NCBI RefSeq assembly: GCF_000425145.1 | Contig: NZ_AULF01000010.1 | Span: 96,183 to 160,182, forward strand | DNA: 64,000 bases | Direction: 5' to 3' | DNA from: Pedobacter glucosidilyticus DSM 23534 | Lineage (GTDB): Bacteria; Bacteroidota; Bacteroidia; Sphingobacteriales; Sphingobacteriaceae | In this document: positions 9,070 to 18,482 of the stretch, piece after piece | How the letters are laid out: each line of letters begins with the position of its first letter | How positions within the stretch are numbered: position 1 is the stretch's first letter | Program-made: the position numbers and the translations under genes | The notes under the pieces: model-generated | Databases searched by the model: none | The model's input: only the letters and a program-made list of their open reading frames with translations | What the model was told of the DNA's origin: nothing

Positions 9070-9756
9070 ATGAAAGTTACTTCTCTAAAATTATTGCTTT
9101 TTATTTTCCTTATCATTATAGGGTTTAATCATGTAAAAGCGCAAGGTAGTAAGCAAGATAAAACTTCGTATCAGGAGATTATTAAAAAAAGGGCAGAGAA
9201 AATTGTTTCTCAACTAGGTATTTCAGATTCCATTCAGTACAAAAAAGTAACAGCTATCATAGCCAATCAATATCAAATTATCAATCAGCATCACGAAGAA
9301 AGAAACGATGTTATTAGTAAGCTTAAGACTAATTTAAAAGATCAGAAAGCTGAACTCGAAAAACAATCTAAAGCTTATCAAGAAAAGGCAGACCAAAAGC
9401 TTTCTAAAATCCATAAAAATTATATCAGAGCTTTAGAGAAAGAGCTTAATGATGGGCAAATAGAACAAGTTAAAGATGGTATGACGTATGGTGTTCTACC
9501 TTTGACCCTTAAAGGCTATCATGAAATGTTACCAAACCTAAATGAGGAGCAAAAAGCGCAAATCAAAGCTTTTTTAACAGAAGCTCGTGAGCATGCTATG
9601 GATGCACCATCATCAGAGAAAAAGCATGCTTGGTTTGGGAAATACAAAGGTAAAATCAATAATTATCTTTCTGCGCAAGGTATAGATATGAAAAAAGCTG
9701 GACAAGAGTGGGAGCAACGCATAAAAGAGGCTAAAGAAAGGAAAAATAGGGAATGA
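9070..9756 (+). CDS. DUF3826-like secreted protein
   Basis: About 228 residues with a signal peptide (MKVTSLKLLL...HVKAQ), then a largely helical, charged protein. It has the layout of a second protein in this PUL at 31503: a short N-terminal repeat with V.AII, a TYGVLPLTLKGYHEMLPNL segment matching TIGKVAFTMQGYKAIVPNM in the other, and a C-terminal 'EAREHAMDA...KYKGKINNYL' segment. This places both in the DUF3826 family, found beside pectin-degrading enzymes in Bacteroidota; the function is unknown. The start at 9070 gives the signal peptide; an upstream frame start at 9016 would spoil it. It is probably the upstream flank of the PUL. Confidence 0.7.
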   Translation: MKVTSLKLLLFIFLIIIGFNHVKAQGSKQDKTSYQEIIKKRAEKIVSQLGISDSIQYKKVTAIIANQYQIINQHHEERNDVISKLKTNLKDQKAELEKQSKAYQEKADQKLSKIHKNYIRALEKELNDGQIEQVKDGMTYGVLPLTLKGYHEMLPNLNEEQKAQIKAFLTEAREHAMDAPSSEKKHAWFGKYKGKINNYLSAQGIDMKKAGQEWEQRIKEAKERKNRE

Positions 9757-9771
9757 TAATATGCTATAGTA

Positions 9772-9806
9772 TTTTGAAAAAATGCTATACAAAAGCAGTA
9801 TTTTTG
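9772..9806 (+). promoter_or_regulatory. Candidate promoter for the susC operon
   Basis: TTTTG (9772-9776) and TATTTTTG (9799-9806) are separated by 22 bp, close to the Bacteroidota -33/-7 pattern TTTG and TAnnTTTG. A second TAnnTTTG match (TATATTTG, 9812-9819) lies just downstream. Either would give a 5' leader of about 200 nt before SusC. Confidence 0.4.
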
Positions 9807-9917
9807 ACTCCTATATTTGATATATAAATGTTTTAACCAATATTTTATAACCTAAATTATCATAACGTATTTGAAGATTATAAGCTACAATTTATAGGTA
9901 TATAATCCGATAAAAAA

Positions 9918-9976
9918 GCAATAAAAATTATTTGAAACAGTAATCATACGATTTACTGTAAAGTGGTTTTTATTGC
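9918..9976 (+). promoter_or_regulatory. Nested inverted repeat in the susC leader
   Basis: An outer 10-bp stem (GCAATAAAAA at 9918-9927, TTTTTATTGC at 9967-9976) encloses an inner 7-bp stem (ACAGTAA at 9937-9943, TTACTGT at 9953-9959). Both are perfect. The structure sits 53 bp before the SusC ATG, in the untranslated leader, and could be an attenuator, an mRNA-stability hairpin or a regulator-binding site. Confidence 0.55.
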
Positions 9977-10028
9977 CTAAAAAGAACTAACCAAAATCTA
10001 ATAATAACCAATTGAATCAAGAAGAACT

Positions 10029-13000
10029 ATGAAGTTATCTTTACAAAAGCCACTTAACAAGCGTAACGTAATAAGGGCAGCCTGCGCTCCTTTGTTATTA
10101 GCTTTGTTTTTGCCAGGTTCTGGTGTGGCTACAGAGCGAAACGCCGGGTTGTCACTTCATTCGGGAGCAATAAGCACATCATCCCGTTGGGTAAATGTTA
10201 CCGGTACGGTAAAAGACAGTAAGGGAGAGCCATTAATTGGTGTTGCTGTAAGAGTAAAAGGTACAAATACAGGTACCACAACAGATATTAACGGAGTTTT
10301 CAGAATAAATCTTCCTACGGGTAATGAAACTCTTATCGTATCATTTCTAGGTTTTACTACAAAAGAAATTCCTGTTGCTGGTAGAACAAACATTAGTATC
10401 ACTATGGAAGAAAGTACTAATGCTATGGATGAAGTAGTGGTAACAGGTTATGGTCAGAAAAAGCGTTCAGAAATCATTGGTTCTGTAGCTACCGTAACCG
10501 GAGAAGAATTAATGGATATTCCTGCTCCGAACATAGCTGGGGCATTAAGAAATAGAATAGCTGGGGTAGGCGTAAGCGAGGCCTCTGGAAGACCTGGTGC
10601 TGGTATCAGATTAAACGTACGTGGATCTTCTGCATCTAATAATTTATTTGGCGTTACAGATGAGCCTTTATACATCATTGATGGAATTACTGTTCCTGCC
10701 GAAAGCTTTGAGAACCTAGACCCATCGATGGTAGAGACTATAACCATTTTAAAAGATGCATCTGCCGCTATTTACGGGGCTTCTGGTGCTAAGGGTGTTG
10801 TGTTAGTGACCACAAAAAGAGGTAAAATAGGCAAGCCAAGTATTACTTATAATGGATACGTAGGTGTTTCTGATGCTGCAACATCGCCAAAGATGCTATC
10901 AGCTTATGAACATGCTTTACTACTTAATGGTGACTTTGCTGTTAATAATGCACCAGCAGCTAACTTTTTCACTCCGGCAGATTTAGAAGTGCTTAAAAAC
11001 TCTCAAATTAAAAGCTGGTATGATGAATTATGGCAAGCATCAACAACTCAAAGACATAATCTTAGCATTTCTGGAGGAACAGAAAAAATAACATTCTTTG
11101 TAGGCGGAAGTTATCAAAATGAAAATGGTAATTATGCAGGTACAAAGCAAGACAAATACTCTTTTAGAAGTGGTTTAACAGCTGAAATTATTCCTGGTTT
11201 AAAAGCGGATCTTAATTTTAACGTTGACCATAGAATAAGAGAAAGTCAGAATGATTTAGGTAACGAAACAGATGCTACTTTCTTTGAGTCTATTGTTACT
11301 GTACCACAGTGGGTGCCTATAAGTATTGATGGTAAACCTGTTAACTTTAATAATAGAAATAATAGTCCGTTGGGTATCATATCATCTGGATATGAGGATA
11401 CTAGAAGATCTCAAGGTTATCGTATAAACGCTAGTTTATCCTACGAACCAAAATTCCTAAAAGGTTTTAAAACAAGATTTCAAATTTCTCAAGGTGGTGG
11501 TAATACCAGTAACAAAGTTTACAGGCCACCATTTAATGTTTATGATTTTACAAGAACCGGTGGAAATAATTTGTTTTATACTGATCAGGTTTCTGCAACA
11601 AGAGTGGTTTCTGGAGGCACAAACAGCTTGTTAGAGCCTATTTTAGGAAGAGATAATAGCTACCAAGGCTTTATTACCTTACAATATGGTAGATCTATTG
11701 GTAAGCATACTTTTGATTTAACAGTAGGTGGCGAGCAAACTATAGGTTACTCAGAAAATTTAGGGGTAAGATGGATTAACCAATTGTTACCTAATATAGG
11801 GGATTACTGGGCATTTGATCCTAATCTTATCACAAGTCGTGGTCTAAATATTACAGAAAGTTCCAAACGCTCTTTCTTTGGTCGTTTTAATTACGACATA
11901 GATAAGAAATATATTCTGGAAGCGGTTGCTCGTTTAGATGCGTCTTCAAATTTTGCAACCGGAAATAGATGGGGGCTTTCTCCAAGTATTGGTTTAGGAT
12001 GGATCGTGAGTAAAGAAAATTTCTTTATTGATAATGTTCCTTTTATCAACTTCTTAAAACTAAAAGCTAATTTCGGTATAACAGGCGATGATAGGGTAAA
12101 TGCTAGGTTGTGGCAAGAAAGATATGGAGTTGATGTTACCAATGGTTACATCTATGGAGAAACTAATACCGTTGGGATGAACCCTTCTGTTTTAGCAAAT
12201 CCAGATATTACTTGGGAGAAGAAAAGTACTTTCAATGCCGGTATAGAAATGTCTATGTTGAATAATAAAATAGATGTTGGTATTGAGGTATTTAGAAATT
12301 ACACTTATGACGGTTTTGATGGTGGTGTAAATGAAATATTCCCAATGTATGTAGGTTTTGAGTCGCCTACGGTAAATTACAGACAGGCTTATTCTTGGGG
12401 TTCTGAGTTTACTTTAGGATATAAAGCTAAAGTTGGAAAAGACTTATCTATTAATACCAGTATCAACTTTGGATATGGTAACTCTGTAGTAGATAGAACT
12501 TATTATAATATCTATCAATTATTTGAAAATACTCCACCAGATTGGAGAATTATGTTTGGTACAGACCCTAGGAGATTTAACAGCAGCAATATAGGTTTAA
12601 TCAGTAAAGGGATGTTCAGAACTCAAGAAGAAGTTGATGCTTTCTTAGCACAAAACCCTAACTATACAATTGATGGTAAAGTACCACAACCAGGATGGTT
12701 ATATTTTGAAGATACCAATGGCGATGGAAGAATTACTGATAGAGATATGGTTCCTATGTTTAAAAGAACAACTCCTGCTTTTGCGTCAGGTATTAATTTA
12801 AGCTTAGGTTATAAAGCATTTAATTTAAGCACAAATATAGCAGCAAGGTTTGGAGGAAAGGTGTTTTATGACAGTAGAGCATTAACTGCGCCTACTACTA
12901 CCACTAATGCACTTGCTTTTTGGACAGACCGCTGGACACCAGAAAATCCAATGGAGGGCAAATTCCCAAGATTTGATGATGCCGCCTCAGTTAGAAGATG

Positions 13001-13241
13001 GAATTCAACTTTCTGGGCAGTAGATGGTACTACTATAAGAATCAATAACATGACCCTAAGTTATAAAGTGCCAGCAAAAGTTGCTAGTAAGTTAGGTTTG
13101 GGTAGTGCAAGAATATTGGCTACTGGTAATAACTTGTGGACAATCGTAAATCCATTACCTTATAAAGATCCATATACATCAAGTGCATATAACTACCCTA
13201 CATTAAGAACTATTTCTTTGGGGTTAAGTGTTAACTTATAA
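10029..13241 (+). CDS. SusC/RagA-family TonB-linked outer-membrane transporter
   Basis: 1070 residues. A long signal region is followed by a carboxypeptidase-regulatory-like domain (about residues 55-130: VTGTVKDSKGEPLIGVAVRV) and the SusC signature MDEVVVTGYG, where TonB box and plug begin. The plug has IRGTSS-like RLNVRGSS, PLYIIDG and ILKDASAAIYGASGAKGVV. The rest is a beta barrel ending NYPTLRTISLGLSVNL. It imports oligosaccharides across the outer membrane with its SusD partner, 13 bp downstream. It is the only SusC in the window, so it should serve the whole PUL. Confidence 0.95.
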   Translation: MKLSLQKPLNKRNVIRAACAPLLLALFLPGSGVATERNAGLSLHSGAISTSSRWVNVTGTVKDSKGEPLIGVAVRVKGTNTGTTTDINGVFRINLPTGNETLIVSFLGFTTKEIPVAGRTNISITMEESTNAMDEVVVTGYGQKKRSEIIGSVATVTGEELMDIPAPNIAGALRNRIAGVGVSEASGRPGAGIRLNVRGSSASNNLFGVTDEPLYIIDGITVPAESFENLDPSMVETITILKDASAAIYGASGAKGVVLVTTKRGKIGKPSITYNGYVGVSDAATSPKMLSAYEHALLLNGDFAVNNAPAANFFTPADLEVLKNSQIKSWYDELWQASTTQRHNLSISGGTEKITFFVGGSYQNENGNYAGTKQDKYSFRSGLTAEIIPGLKADLNFNVDHRIRESQNDLGNETDATFFESIVTVPQWVPISIDGKPVNFNNRNNSPLGIISSGYEDTRRSQGYRINASLSYEPKFLKGFKTRFQISQGGGNTSNKVYRPPFNVYDFTRTGGNNLFYTDQVSATRVVSGGTNSLLEPILGRDNSYQGFITLQYGRSIGKHTFDLTVGGEQTIGYSENLGVRWINQLLPNIGDYWAFDPNLITSRGLNITESSKRSFFGRFNYDIDKKYILEAVARLDASSNFATGNRWGLSPSIGLGWIVSKENFFIDNVPFINFLKLKANFGITGDDRVNARLWQERYGVDVTNGYIYGETNTVGMNPSVLANPDITWEKKSTFNAGIEMSMLNNKIDVGIEVFRNYTYDGFDGGVNEIFPMYVGFESPTVNYRQAYSWGSEFTLGYKAKVGKDLSINTSINFGYGNSVVDRTYYNIYQLFENTPPDWRIMFGTDPRRFNSSNIGLISKGMFRTQEEVDAFLAQNPNYTIDGKVPQPGWLYFEDTNGDGRITDRDMVPMFKRTTPAFASGINLSLGYKAFNLSTNIAARFGGKVFYDSRALTAPTTTTNALAFWTDRWTPENPMEGKFPRFDDAASVRRWNSTFWAVDGTTIRINNMTLSYKVPAKVASKLGLGSARILATGNNLWTIVNPLPYKDPYTSSAYNYPTLRTISLGLSVNL

Positions 13242-13254
13242 AATATTAAATAAA

Positions 13255-15123
13255 ATGAAAACAATATTTAAAAAGGCTTTAAGAAATGCCCTTGTTTATT
13301 ATACTGTGATAGTTTCTTTTTCAGCTTGTGTAAACAAAGATGAATTTTTTGAACTGCCAGATAGGGGTGGGATAGATGCAAGAATTTGGAGTAACGAAGG
13401 TGCTATCCAAATGTTATTAGATGGTACATACCGTTTAATTATGCCAGAGTTTCCTTATCAATATACTATAAATCAGTATGGTATACATTTAGCCAGTGAT
13501 GAAAACTATTTCTCTGGAACAGAAGCTTGGGCTAGAAGAGCTATTGGCGTAAATGGTACATTAGCAAATAATGATGTAAGATATGTAGCTACAAAATACC
13601 AAGGCTCAAACGTAGGTGATAATAGATATTTTGATATCGCTCGTTGTAATAATGCAATTAAGGGTATTCCAACAGGAACTTTACCCAAGGCTACGCAAGA
13701 TAAACTATTAGGTCAATTTTACGCCTTAAGAGCAATGGCTTATTTTGAATTAACAAGAATTTATGGTGGTGTACCTTTAGTTTTAGAACCTCAAGATCCA
13801 GACAATATTACGGTATCTGGAAGAGCAAAAGCAGCAGATTGTATCAATGCCATAGTGAATGATTTAGATTCTGCAATGGTTAAGTTAAATGGTATTAGCT
13901 GGGCAGATGCAACAGAAAGAGGTAAAATTAATAGAGCTGCCGCAGCTTCTTTAAAAGCAAAAGTACTCTTGTACTGGGCTAGTCCGCAGTTTAATCCTGT
14001 TAACGATCCTCAACACCCTTATGACGCAGCCAGATGGCAAAGAGCTTTAGAGGCCAATAGAGAAGCTTACGATATTTGCTTGGCTTCCGGTAGAAAATTA
14101 ATGGCTAATTATGCAACTATTTTTCAAACAGAAGGTACGTCTAATACCGAAGCCATTATGGTAAGATCTTATTCTAGCACATTAGAAAGAAGAGGGCATA
14201 ATGTGGAGTCTAGAATAAGACCAGCTTCTGAAGGTGGTTCTCCAAACGATGCTTATTTTGCTACTACAAAATTGTTAAATGCATATCCAATGAGAGATGG
14301 AAGACCAATTCAAGGTCATCCAGATTATGATGCTACTTTGTTCTGGAGAAATCGCGACCCAAGATTTGAAGCAACTATTGCTTATAATGGTAGTAATTGG
14401 AAATTAAGTGGTAATAATAATAGAAGACAGTGGACTTACACCAATGCAATTAATGAAAGCGGTAATAGAGGTGTGTATTGTAAACGTTTTTCAAGCCCAG
14501 ATTTATCTGCATCAGCGGTTAACTATACTTCTAATATTGGAGGTAGCGGTATGGATTGGATAGAGTTACGTTTTGCTGAAGTAATGCTAAATTATGCAGA
14601 ATGTGCTAATGAAACAGGCGATATGGTATTAGCAAAAACATTAGTAAGAGAAATTAGAAGAAGAGCTGGTATTATAGAAGGTACTGCAGGTAATGATTTT
14701 GGCTTAGGTTTAGCAACTACCATAGAACAAATGAGAGAACTCATAACTAATGAAAGAATGGTAGAGTTTGCATTTGAAGCTAAACGTCATCATGACTTAA
14801 GAAGGTTAAGAAAAATGCACACTTTAACAGGTACCATAGAAGGTATACAAATAGCAACTAAAACTACTGCCTTAAGAACGCATCTAGAAGCTATTAATCC
14901 AACAACAGGATTAAGAAATAGAGATACTTTAAATATAAATGTTAAAAGTACCTATCTATTCTATTTTAATCCTCATACAGTGGTTATACCAGGAGGTAAT
15001 GGTCCGTTTAGTGTTCCAGAGTATCATTATTTCTATACTTTCCACAACCAATTTATGAATTCTAGTCCCTTACTAGAGCATACTATTGGCTGGGAAGGTG
15101 GAACCTTTGATCCTCTTAAATAA
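13255..15123 (+). CDS. SusD/RagB-family surface glycan-binding lipoprotein
   Basis: About 622 residues with a lipoprotein signal (lipobox VSFSAC, cysteine about residue 25). Typical SusD/RagB features include an N-terminal segment rich in ARCNNAIKGIP, the TPR-like QFYALRAMAYFELTRIYGGVPL motif, and a C-terminal segment with ELRFAEVMLNYAEC and NERMVEFAFEAKRHHDLRR. The start at 13255 is preferred over one at 13228 because it begins the lipoprotein signal directly. It would cap SusC and bind pectic oligosaccharides at the cell surface. Confidence 0.94.
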   Translation: MKTIFKKALRNALVYYTVIVSFSACVNKDEFFELPDRGGIDARIWSNEGAIQMLLDGTYRLIMPEFPYQYTINQYGIHLASDENYFSGTEAWARRAIGVNGTLANNDVRYVATKYQGSNVGDNRYFDIARCNNAIKGIPTGTLPKATQDKLLGQFYALRAMAYFELTRIYGGVPLVLEPQDPDNITVSGRAKAADCINAIVNDLDSAMVKLNGISWADATERGKINRAAAASLKAKVLLYWASPQFNPVNDPQHPYDAARWQRALEANREAYDICLASGRKLMANYATIFQTEGTSNTEAIMVRSYSSTLERRGHNVESRIRPASEGGSPNDAYFATTKLLNAYPMRDGRPIQGHPDYDATLFWRNRDPRFEATIAYNGSNWKLSGNNNRRQWTYTNAINESGNRGVYCKRFSSPDLSASAVNYTSNIGGSGMDWIELRFAEVMLNYAECANETGDMVLAKTLVREIRRRAGIIEGTAGNDFGLGLATTIEQMRELITNERMVEFAFEAKRHHDLRRLRKMHTLTGTIEGIQIATKTTALRTHLEAINPTTGLRNRDTLNINVKSTYLFYFNPHTVVIPGGNGPFSVPEYHYFYTFHNQFMNSSPLLEHTIGWEGGTFDPLK

Positions 15124-15191
15124 TTTTATTTAGAATTTAGGCATTACTATTCTAAGAAGAATGGTAGTGCTTAAAGCAAACCTTTATTAAA

Positions 15192-16121
15192 ATGAAAATA
15201 GTAAGAAGTTTAAAAATATTTGGGGTTATAGCTGGTGTTATAATTTCCTTATCGTCTTGTGAAAAAGAATCTGAAAACATTTTTAATATGTTTACGGATG
15301 TTACAGTAACTTTTAAAGGAGACCATCCTTTTAGCGTAACTGATTACAAAGAAGTAAATGATGGTGATAGTGTTTATATAGATTATACCGTTACGTCTGC
15401 TAAGCAAGATATGTATCAGATTAACGTGTTAGAAGTAGGGAGTGCTGTTCCTTTCTTAAGAATTCCTATCACTGATGAAACCAAAAGAAGAAGTTTTTCA
15501 GGAGTTGTAAAACTTAGAGCTAATGTGAAATCTGGAAAAACATCTTATCGTGTTTGGCCTGTAGATAGACGCGGTGTGTATATGGGCGATGGATATAAAC
15601 AAGTAACTATCGACGTTAAGCCTAATTTTAATCATATTTCAAATAGAAGAGTATATCTCCCTGATACGGTAGCTAAAGTATTGCCATGTTATTTCTCAAT
15701 AAAAACAGGAAATACTTACAGTTACACTACAGGCGAAGCAAGTTCAGCAGATATTGATTTTGGTATATTTAGAACAAGCAGTACCACCCCAGTAATTAAT
15801 TTATACTCATTAAGTGCAAACCCTCTGCCTTTTGCTCCCTACAATATTAGTACATGGACAAAAAGAGCTACTTTATTTAGTGCGCCAGTAAATGGGCATG
15901 CAAATACGTTTAACAATACTTTAAGGACCGGTACGATTGTTGAAACCGAGGCTAGAAGAAGAACTATTAATTTAAGGGCAACAACAACAGGTTTGGTGGC
16001 AGGTAGTGCTGTTTATTTTTTAACACCAGAAAATAAGTATGGTTGTATATTAGTAAATGCAGTAAGTACTGATATTGAAGGTAAGCCTTTTATAAATATT
16101 AGCGTTAAAGTTCAAAATTAA
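15192..16121 (+). CDS. SusE/SusF-like cell-surface lipoprotein (putative glycan-binding)
   Basis: 309 residues with a lipoprotein signal (lipobox ISLSSC, cysteine about residue 23). The mature protein is beta-rich with no enzyme motif; an N-terminal immunoglobulin-like segment (VTVTFKGDHPF) is followed by a domain with several Tyr/Trp residues. Its position directly after SusD is where surface glycan-binding proteins (SGBPs) are usually found. I do not recognise a specific family. It is followed by a terminator-like hairpin. Confidence 0.6.
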   Translation: MKIVRSLKIFGVIAGVIISLSSCEKESENIFNMFTDVTVTFKGDHPFSVTDYKEVNDGDSVYIDYTVTSAKQDMYQINVLEVGSAVPFLRIPITDETKRRSFSGVVKLRANVKSGKTSYRVWPVDRRGVYMGDGYKQVTIDVKPNFNHISNRRVYLPDTVAKVLPCYFSIKTGNTYSYTTGEASSADIDFGIFRTSSTTPVINLYSLSANPLPFAPYNISTWTKRATLFSAPVNGHANTFNNTLRTGTIVETEARRRTINLRATTTGLVAGSAVYFLTPENKYGCILVNAVSTDIEGKPFINISVKVQN

Positions 16122-16144
16122 TATTTAAAAATCAACATAGTTAG

Positions 16145-16171
16145 CCGCTCCTTTATTAAGAGCGACTTTTT
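16145..16171 (+). terminator. Rho-independent terminator-like hairpin after the SusCD lipoprotein gene
   Basis: CGCTC (16146-16150) pairs with GAGCG (16160-16164), followed by CTTTTTC. Five base pairs only, with weak extension, so it may terminate only part of the transcripts. Confidence 0.45.
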
Positions 16172-16233
16172 CATTGGCTAAAATCCTACAATACTTCGTA
16201 AAAATGATACAAATATGATAGGTTAGATATGTA

Positions 16234-16241
16234 TATATTTG
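16234..16241 (+). promoter_or_regulatory. Possible -7 element for the pectate lyase gene
   Basis: TATATTTG matches TAnnTTTG and lies 51 bp before the pectate lyase ATG. No clear -33 TTTG was found, so support is weak. Confidence 0.25.
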
Positions 16242-16292
16242 AAATATTATACTTTATCAACATCGTATATTTTCCTAAATTAAACTAATCAA

Positions 16293-17945
16293 ATGAAGAA
16301 ACTGATGAAGTCTACCCTGCTGGGGGCAGCAGTTATGTTAACTACTTATCAAGTAAAAGCGCAATACCCAAGCATACCAGACGATGTACAAAAAGCAACG
16401 GCAGAATTAATGAAGCAAGCTACCAAGCAATCTGATTTAGCTTGGCAAAAAGCACTACCTATTATAGAGCAAGAGGCAAAAGAAGGAAAACCTTATATTC
16501 CTTGGGCAGGTCGTCCTACAGATTTACCACAGGCAGATATTCTAGCTTTCCCTGGTGCAGAAGGTGGCGGTGCTTATGCTTTTGGTGGTCGTGGCGGTAA
16601 AGTTTATGTGGTTACTAACCTTAATGATAGTGGCCCCGGTTCTTTACGTTGGGCCTGCGAGCAAGGTGGTGCCAGAATAGTAGTTTTCAATGTAGCAGGC
16701 ATCATCAGATTAAAAACTCCTTTAATCATCAGAGCACCGTATATTACCATAGCAGGTCAAACTGCTCCTGGAGATGGGGTTTGTGTAGCAGGAGAATCAG
16801 TTTGGTTAAATACCCACGATGTAGTAATTAGATATATGCGCTTTAGAAGAGGCGAAACCTATGTGGGTAGAAGAGATGACGCTATTGGTGGTAATCCGGT
16901 AGGAAATATCATGATAGATCACGTATCAGCAAGTTGGGGATTAGACGAAAACATGTCAATGTATCGCCACATGTATAACGATAGTACAGGTAAGCCAGAA
17001 GTTAAATTAGGTACAGTAAACATAACCATCCAAAATTCTATTTTCTCTGAAGCTTTAGATACTTGGAACCACGCTTTTGGCAGTACTTTAGGAGGAGAAA
17101 ATTGTGCTTTTGTTAGAAACCTTTGGGCAGATAATGCAGCAAGAAATCCATCAATTGGTTGGAATGGTATTTTTAATTTTGCTAACAATGTGATGTTTAA
17201 CTGGGTACACCGTTCTATAGATGGTGGCGATTATACAGCACAATACAATATCATCAATAACTATTTTAAACCAGGTCCTTTAACACCAAAAACTCAACCT
17301 ATAGGTTATCGTATTTTAAAGCCAGAATCAGGTCGTAGTAAACTACCTTATGTTGTTTTTGGAAGAGCACATGTGGAAGGCAATATTGTGGAAGGTAATA
17401 CTAAAGTAACCCAAAATAATTGGGATGGCGGTATACAGTTAGAGAATAAAAAAGGTGAATCTATGACTTATGATGAAGCAAAGCCCTACTTTGCTGCCAT
17501 GCGAGTTCAAAAGCCTTTACCAATGCCTAAAATGACAATTATTCCGGCACAACAAGCATACAATTATGTGTTAGATAATGCAGGTGCTACTTTACCAAAA
17601 AGAGACCCAGTTGATGCCAGAATTGTGAAACAAGTAAGAACTGGCGAGATAGAATATATAAAAGATGTAAAACTTCCTGAAGCTGATTTTAAACATCGCA
17701 GATTACCAAAAGATTCGTACAAAGGAGGTATCATTACCGATATCAGTCAAGTAGGAGGTTATCCAAAATATGAAGGTAAACCCTATAAAGACAGTGATCA
17801 AGATGGTATGCCCGATGATTATGAAACAAGAAATGGTTTAAACCCTAAAGATGCTTCTGATGCGAGTAAAATTACTGCTTCGGGTTATTCAAACATAGAG
17901 GTTTATTTAAATAGTGTTGTTGATATTAAGAATGTAACACCTTAA
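16293..17945 (+). CDS. PL1-family pectate lyase
   Basis: 550 residues with a signal peptide (MKKLMKSTLL...VKAQ). A right-handed beta-helix region begins at about residue 90 with FPGAEGGGAYAFGGRGGKVY, NLNDSGPGSLRWAC, and IDHVSASWGLDENMS. These match bacterial pectate lyase PL1 proteins. The C-terminus has an acidic calcium-binding-like segment (DSDQDGMPDDYE) followed by about 35 residues, often seen in secreted Bacteroidota lyases. It would cleave homogalacturonan by beta-elimination; in the RG-II PUL of Bacteroides thetaiotaomicron a PL1 enzyme attacks the galacturonan backbone. It has its own intergenic region on both sides. Confidence 0.88.
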   Translation: MKKLMKSTLLGAAVMLTTYQVKAQYPSIPDDVQKATAELMKQATKQSDLAWQKALPIIEQEAKEGKPYIPWAGRPTDLPQADILAFPGAEGGGAYAFGGRGGKVYVVTNLNDSGPGSLRWACEQGGARIVVFNVAGIIRLKTPLIIRAPYITIAGQTAPGDGVCVAGESVWLNTHDVVIRYMRFRRGETYVGRRDDAIGGNPVGNIMIDHVSASWGLDENMSMYRHMYNDSTGKPEVKLGTVNITIQNSIFSEALDTWNHAFGSTLGGENCAFVRNLWADNAARNPSIGWNGIFNFANNVMFNWVHRSIDGGDYTAQYNIINNYFKPGPLTPKTQPIGYRILKPESGRSKLPYVVFGRAHVEGNIVEGNTKVTQNNWDGGIQLENKKGESMTYDEAKPYFAAMRVQKPLPMPKMTIIPAQQAYNYVLDNAGATLPKRDPVDARIVKQVRTGEIEYIKDVKLPEADFKHRRLPKDSYKGGIITDISQVGGYPKYEGKPYKDSDQDGMPDDYETRNGLNPKDASDASKITASGYSNIEVYLNSVVDIKNVTP

Positions 17946-18163
17946 TTAAAGAGAATCATTTTTTTTAAGTCTTTAACTTGAGCTTAAAAGGTTTTGAAAC
18001 ATAAAAATTTTTATATTAAAATTTTCATTATAGTTTATTGATGCACTATTTATCCAACATGGTTAAGCTTAGTAATAAAAGTTAGTAAAAAGCTTTCTTA
18101 GTCGAGTGGTTTCACTAAGAATCTATAAACCTCATACCTTAGGTATTTTGTTTGGCTTATAAA

Positions 18164-18197
18164 AGAGGAGAACTGCCCATCAGTATCTCCTTTTTTT
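18164..18197 (+). terminator. Rho-independent terminator after the pectate lyase gene
   Basis: AGGAGA (18166-18171) and TCTCCT (18186-18191) form a 6-bp stem with a 14-nt loop followed by a run of T. It probably ends the PL1 transcript. Confidence 0.55.
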
Positions 18198-18400
18198 GTA
18201 TGAAATTGTTATAGTAAAGACTTGATGTTTTTTCCATAAGAATAAAAATTTGAAGGGATTATGTCTTTTTTATAAATAATAATCACTTTTTTTTGATGAT
18301 TCATCATATTTTATTTCCTATGACAAAATCATATAAGACATAGAGAAAATACTACAAAAATAAAAGTGCTTTAACCATTAAATTTGTATTAGAAAATCCA

Positions 18401-18473
18401 ATTTATATCTAAAAAAATATATCTGTTGACCTAAATGAGTAATTTGCTACAACAATTTTTTTTAGATATAAAT
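18401..18473 (+). promoter_or_regulatory. 17-bp perfect inverted repeat in the operon leader
   Basis: ATTTATATCTAAAAAAA (18401-18417) and its exact reverse complement TTTTTTTAGATATAAAT (18457-18473) are separated by 39 nt. The right arm ends 10 bp before the ATG of the first gene of the 15-gene operon. It could be an operator pair, a hairpin that controls transcription or translation, or both. Confidence 0.6.
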
Positions 18474-18482
18474 CAAACCTAA

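Larger units (their letters stand above)
17946..18482 (+). other. 537-bp intergenic region with several inverted repeats
   Basis: No gene is seen. It contains an 8-bp inverted repeat (TTCTTAGT 18095-18102, ACTAAGAA 18114-18121), a terminator-like hairpin near 18166-18191, a perfect TGATGA/TCATCA inverted repeat (18294-18306) and a 17-bp perfect inverted repeat at 18401-18473. The latter lies just before the next gene. The region is likely both the end of the PL1 transcript and the control region of the following large operon. Confidence 0.6.
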
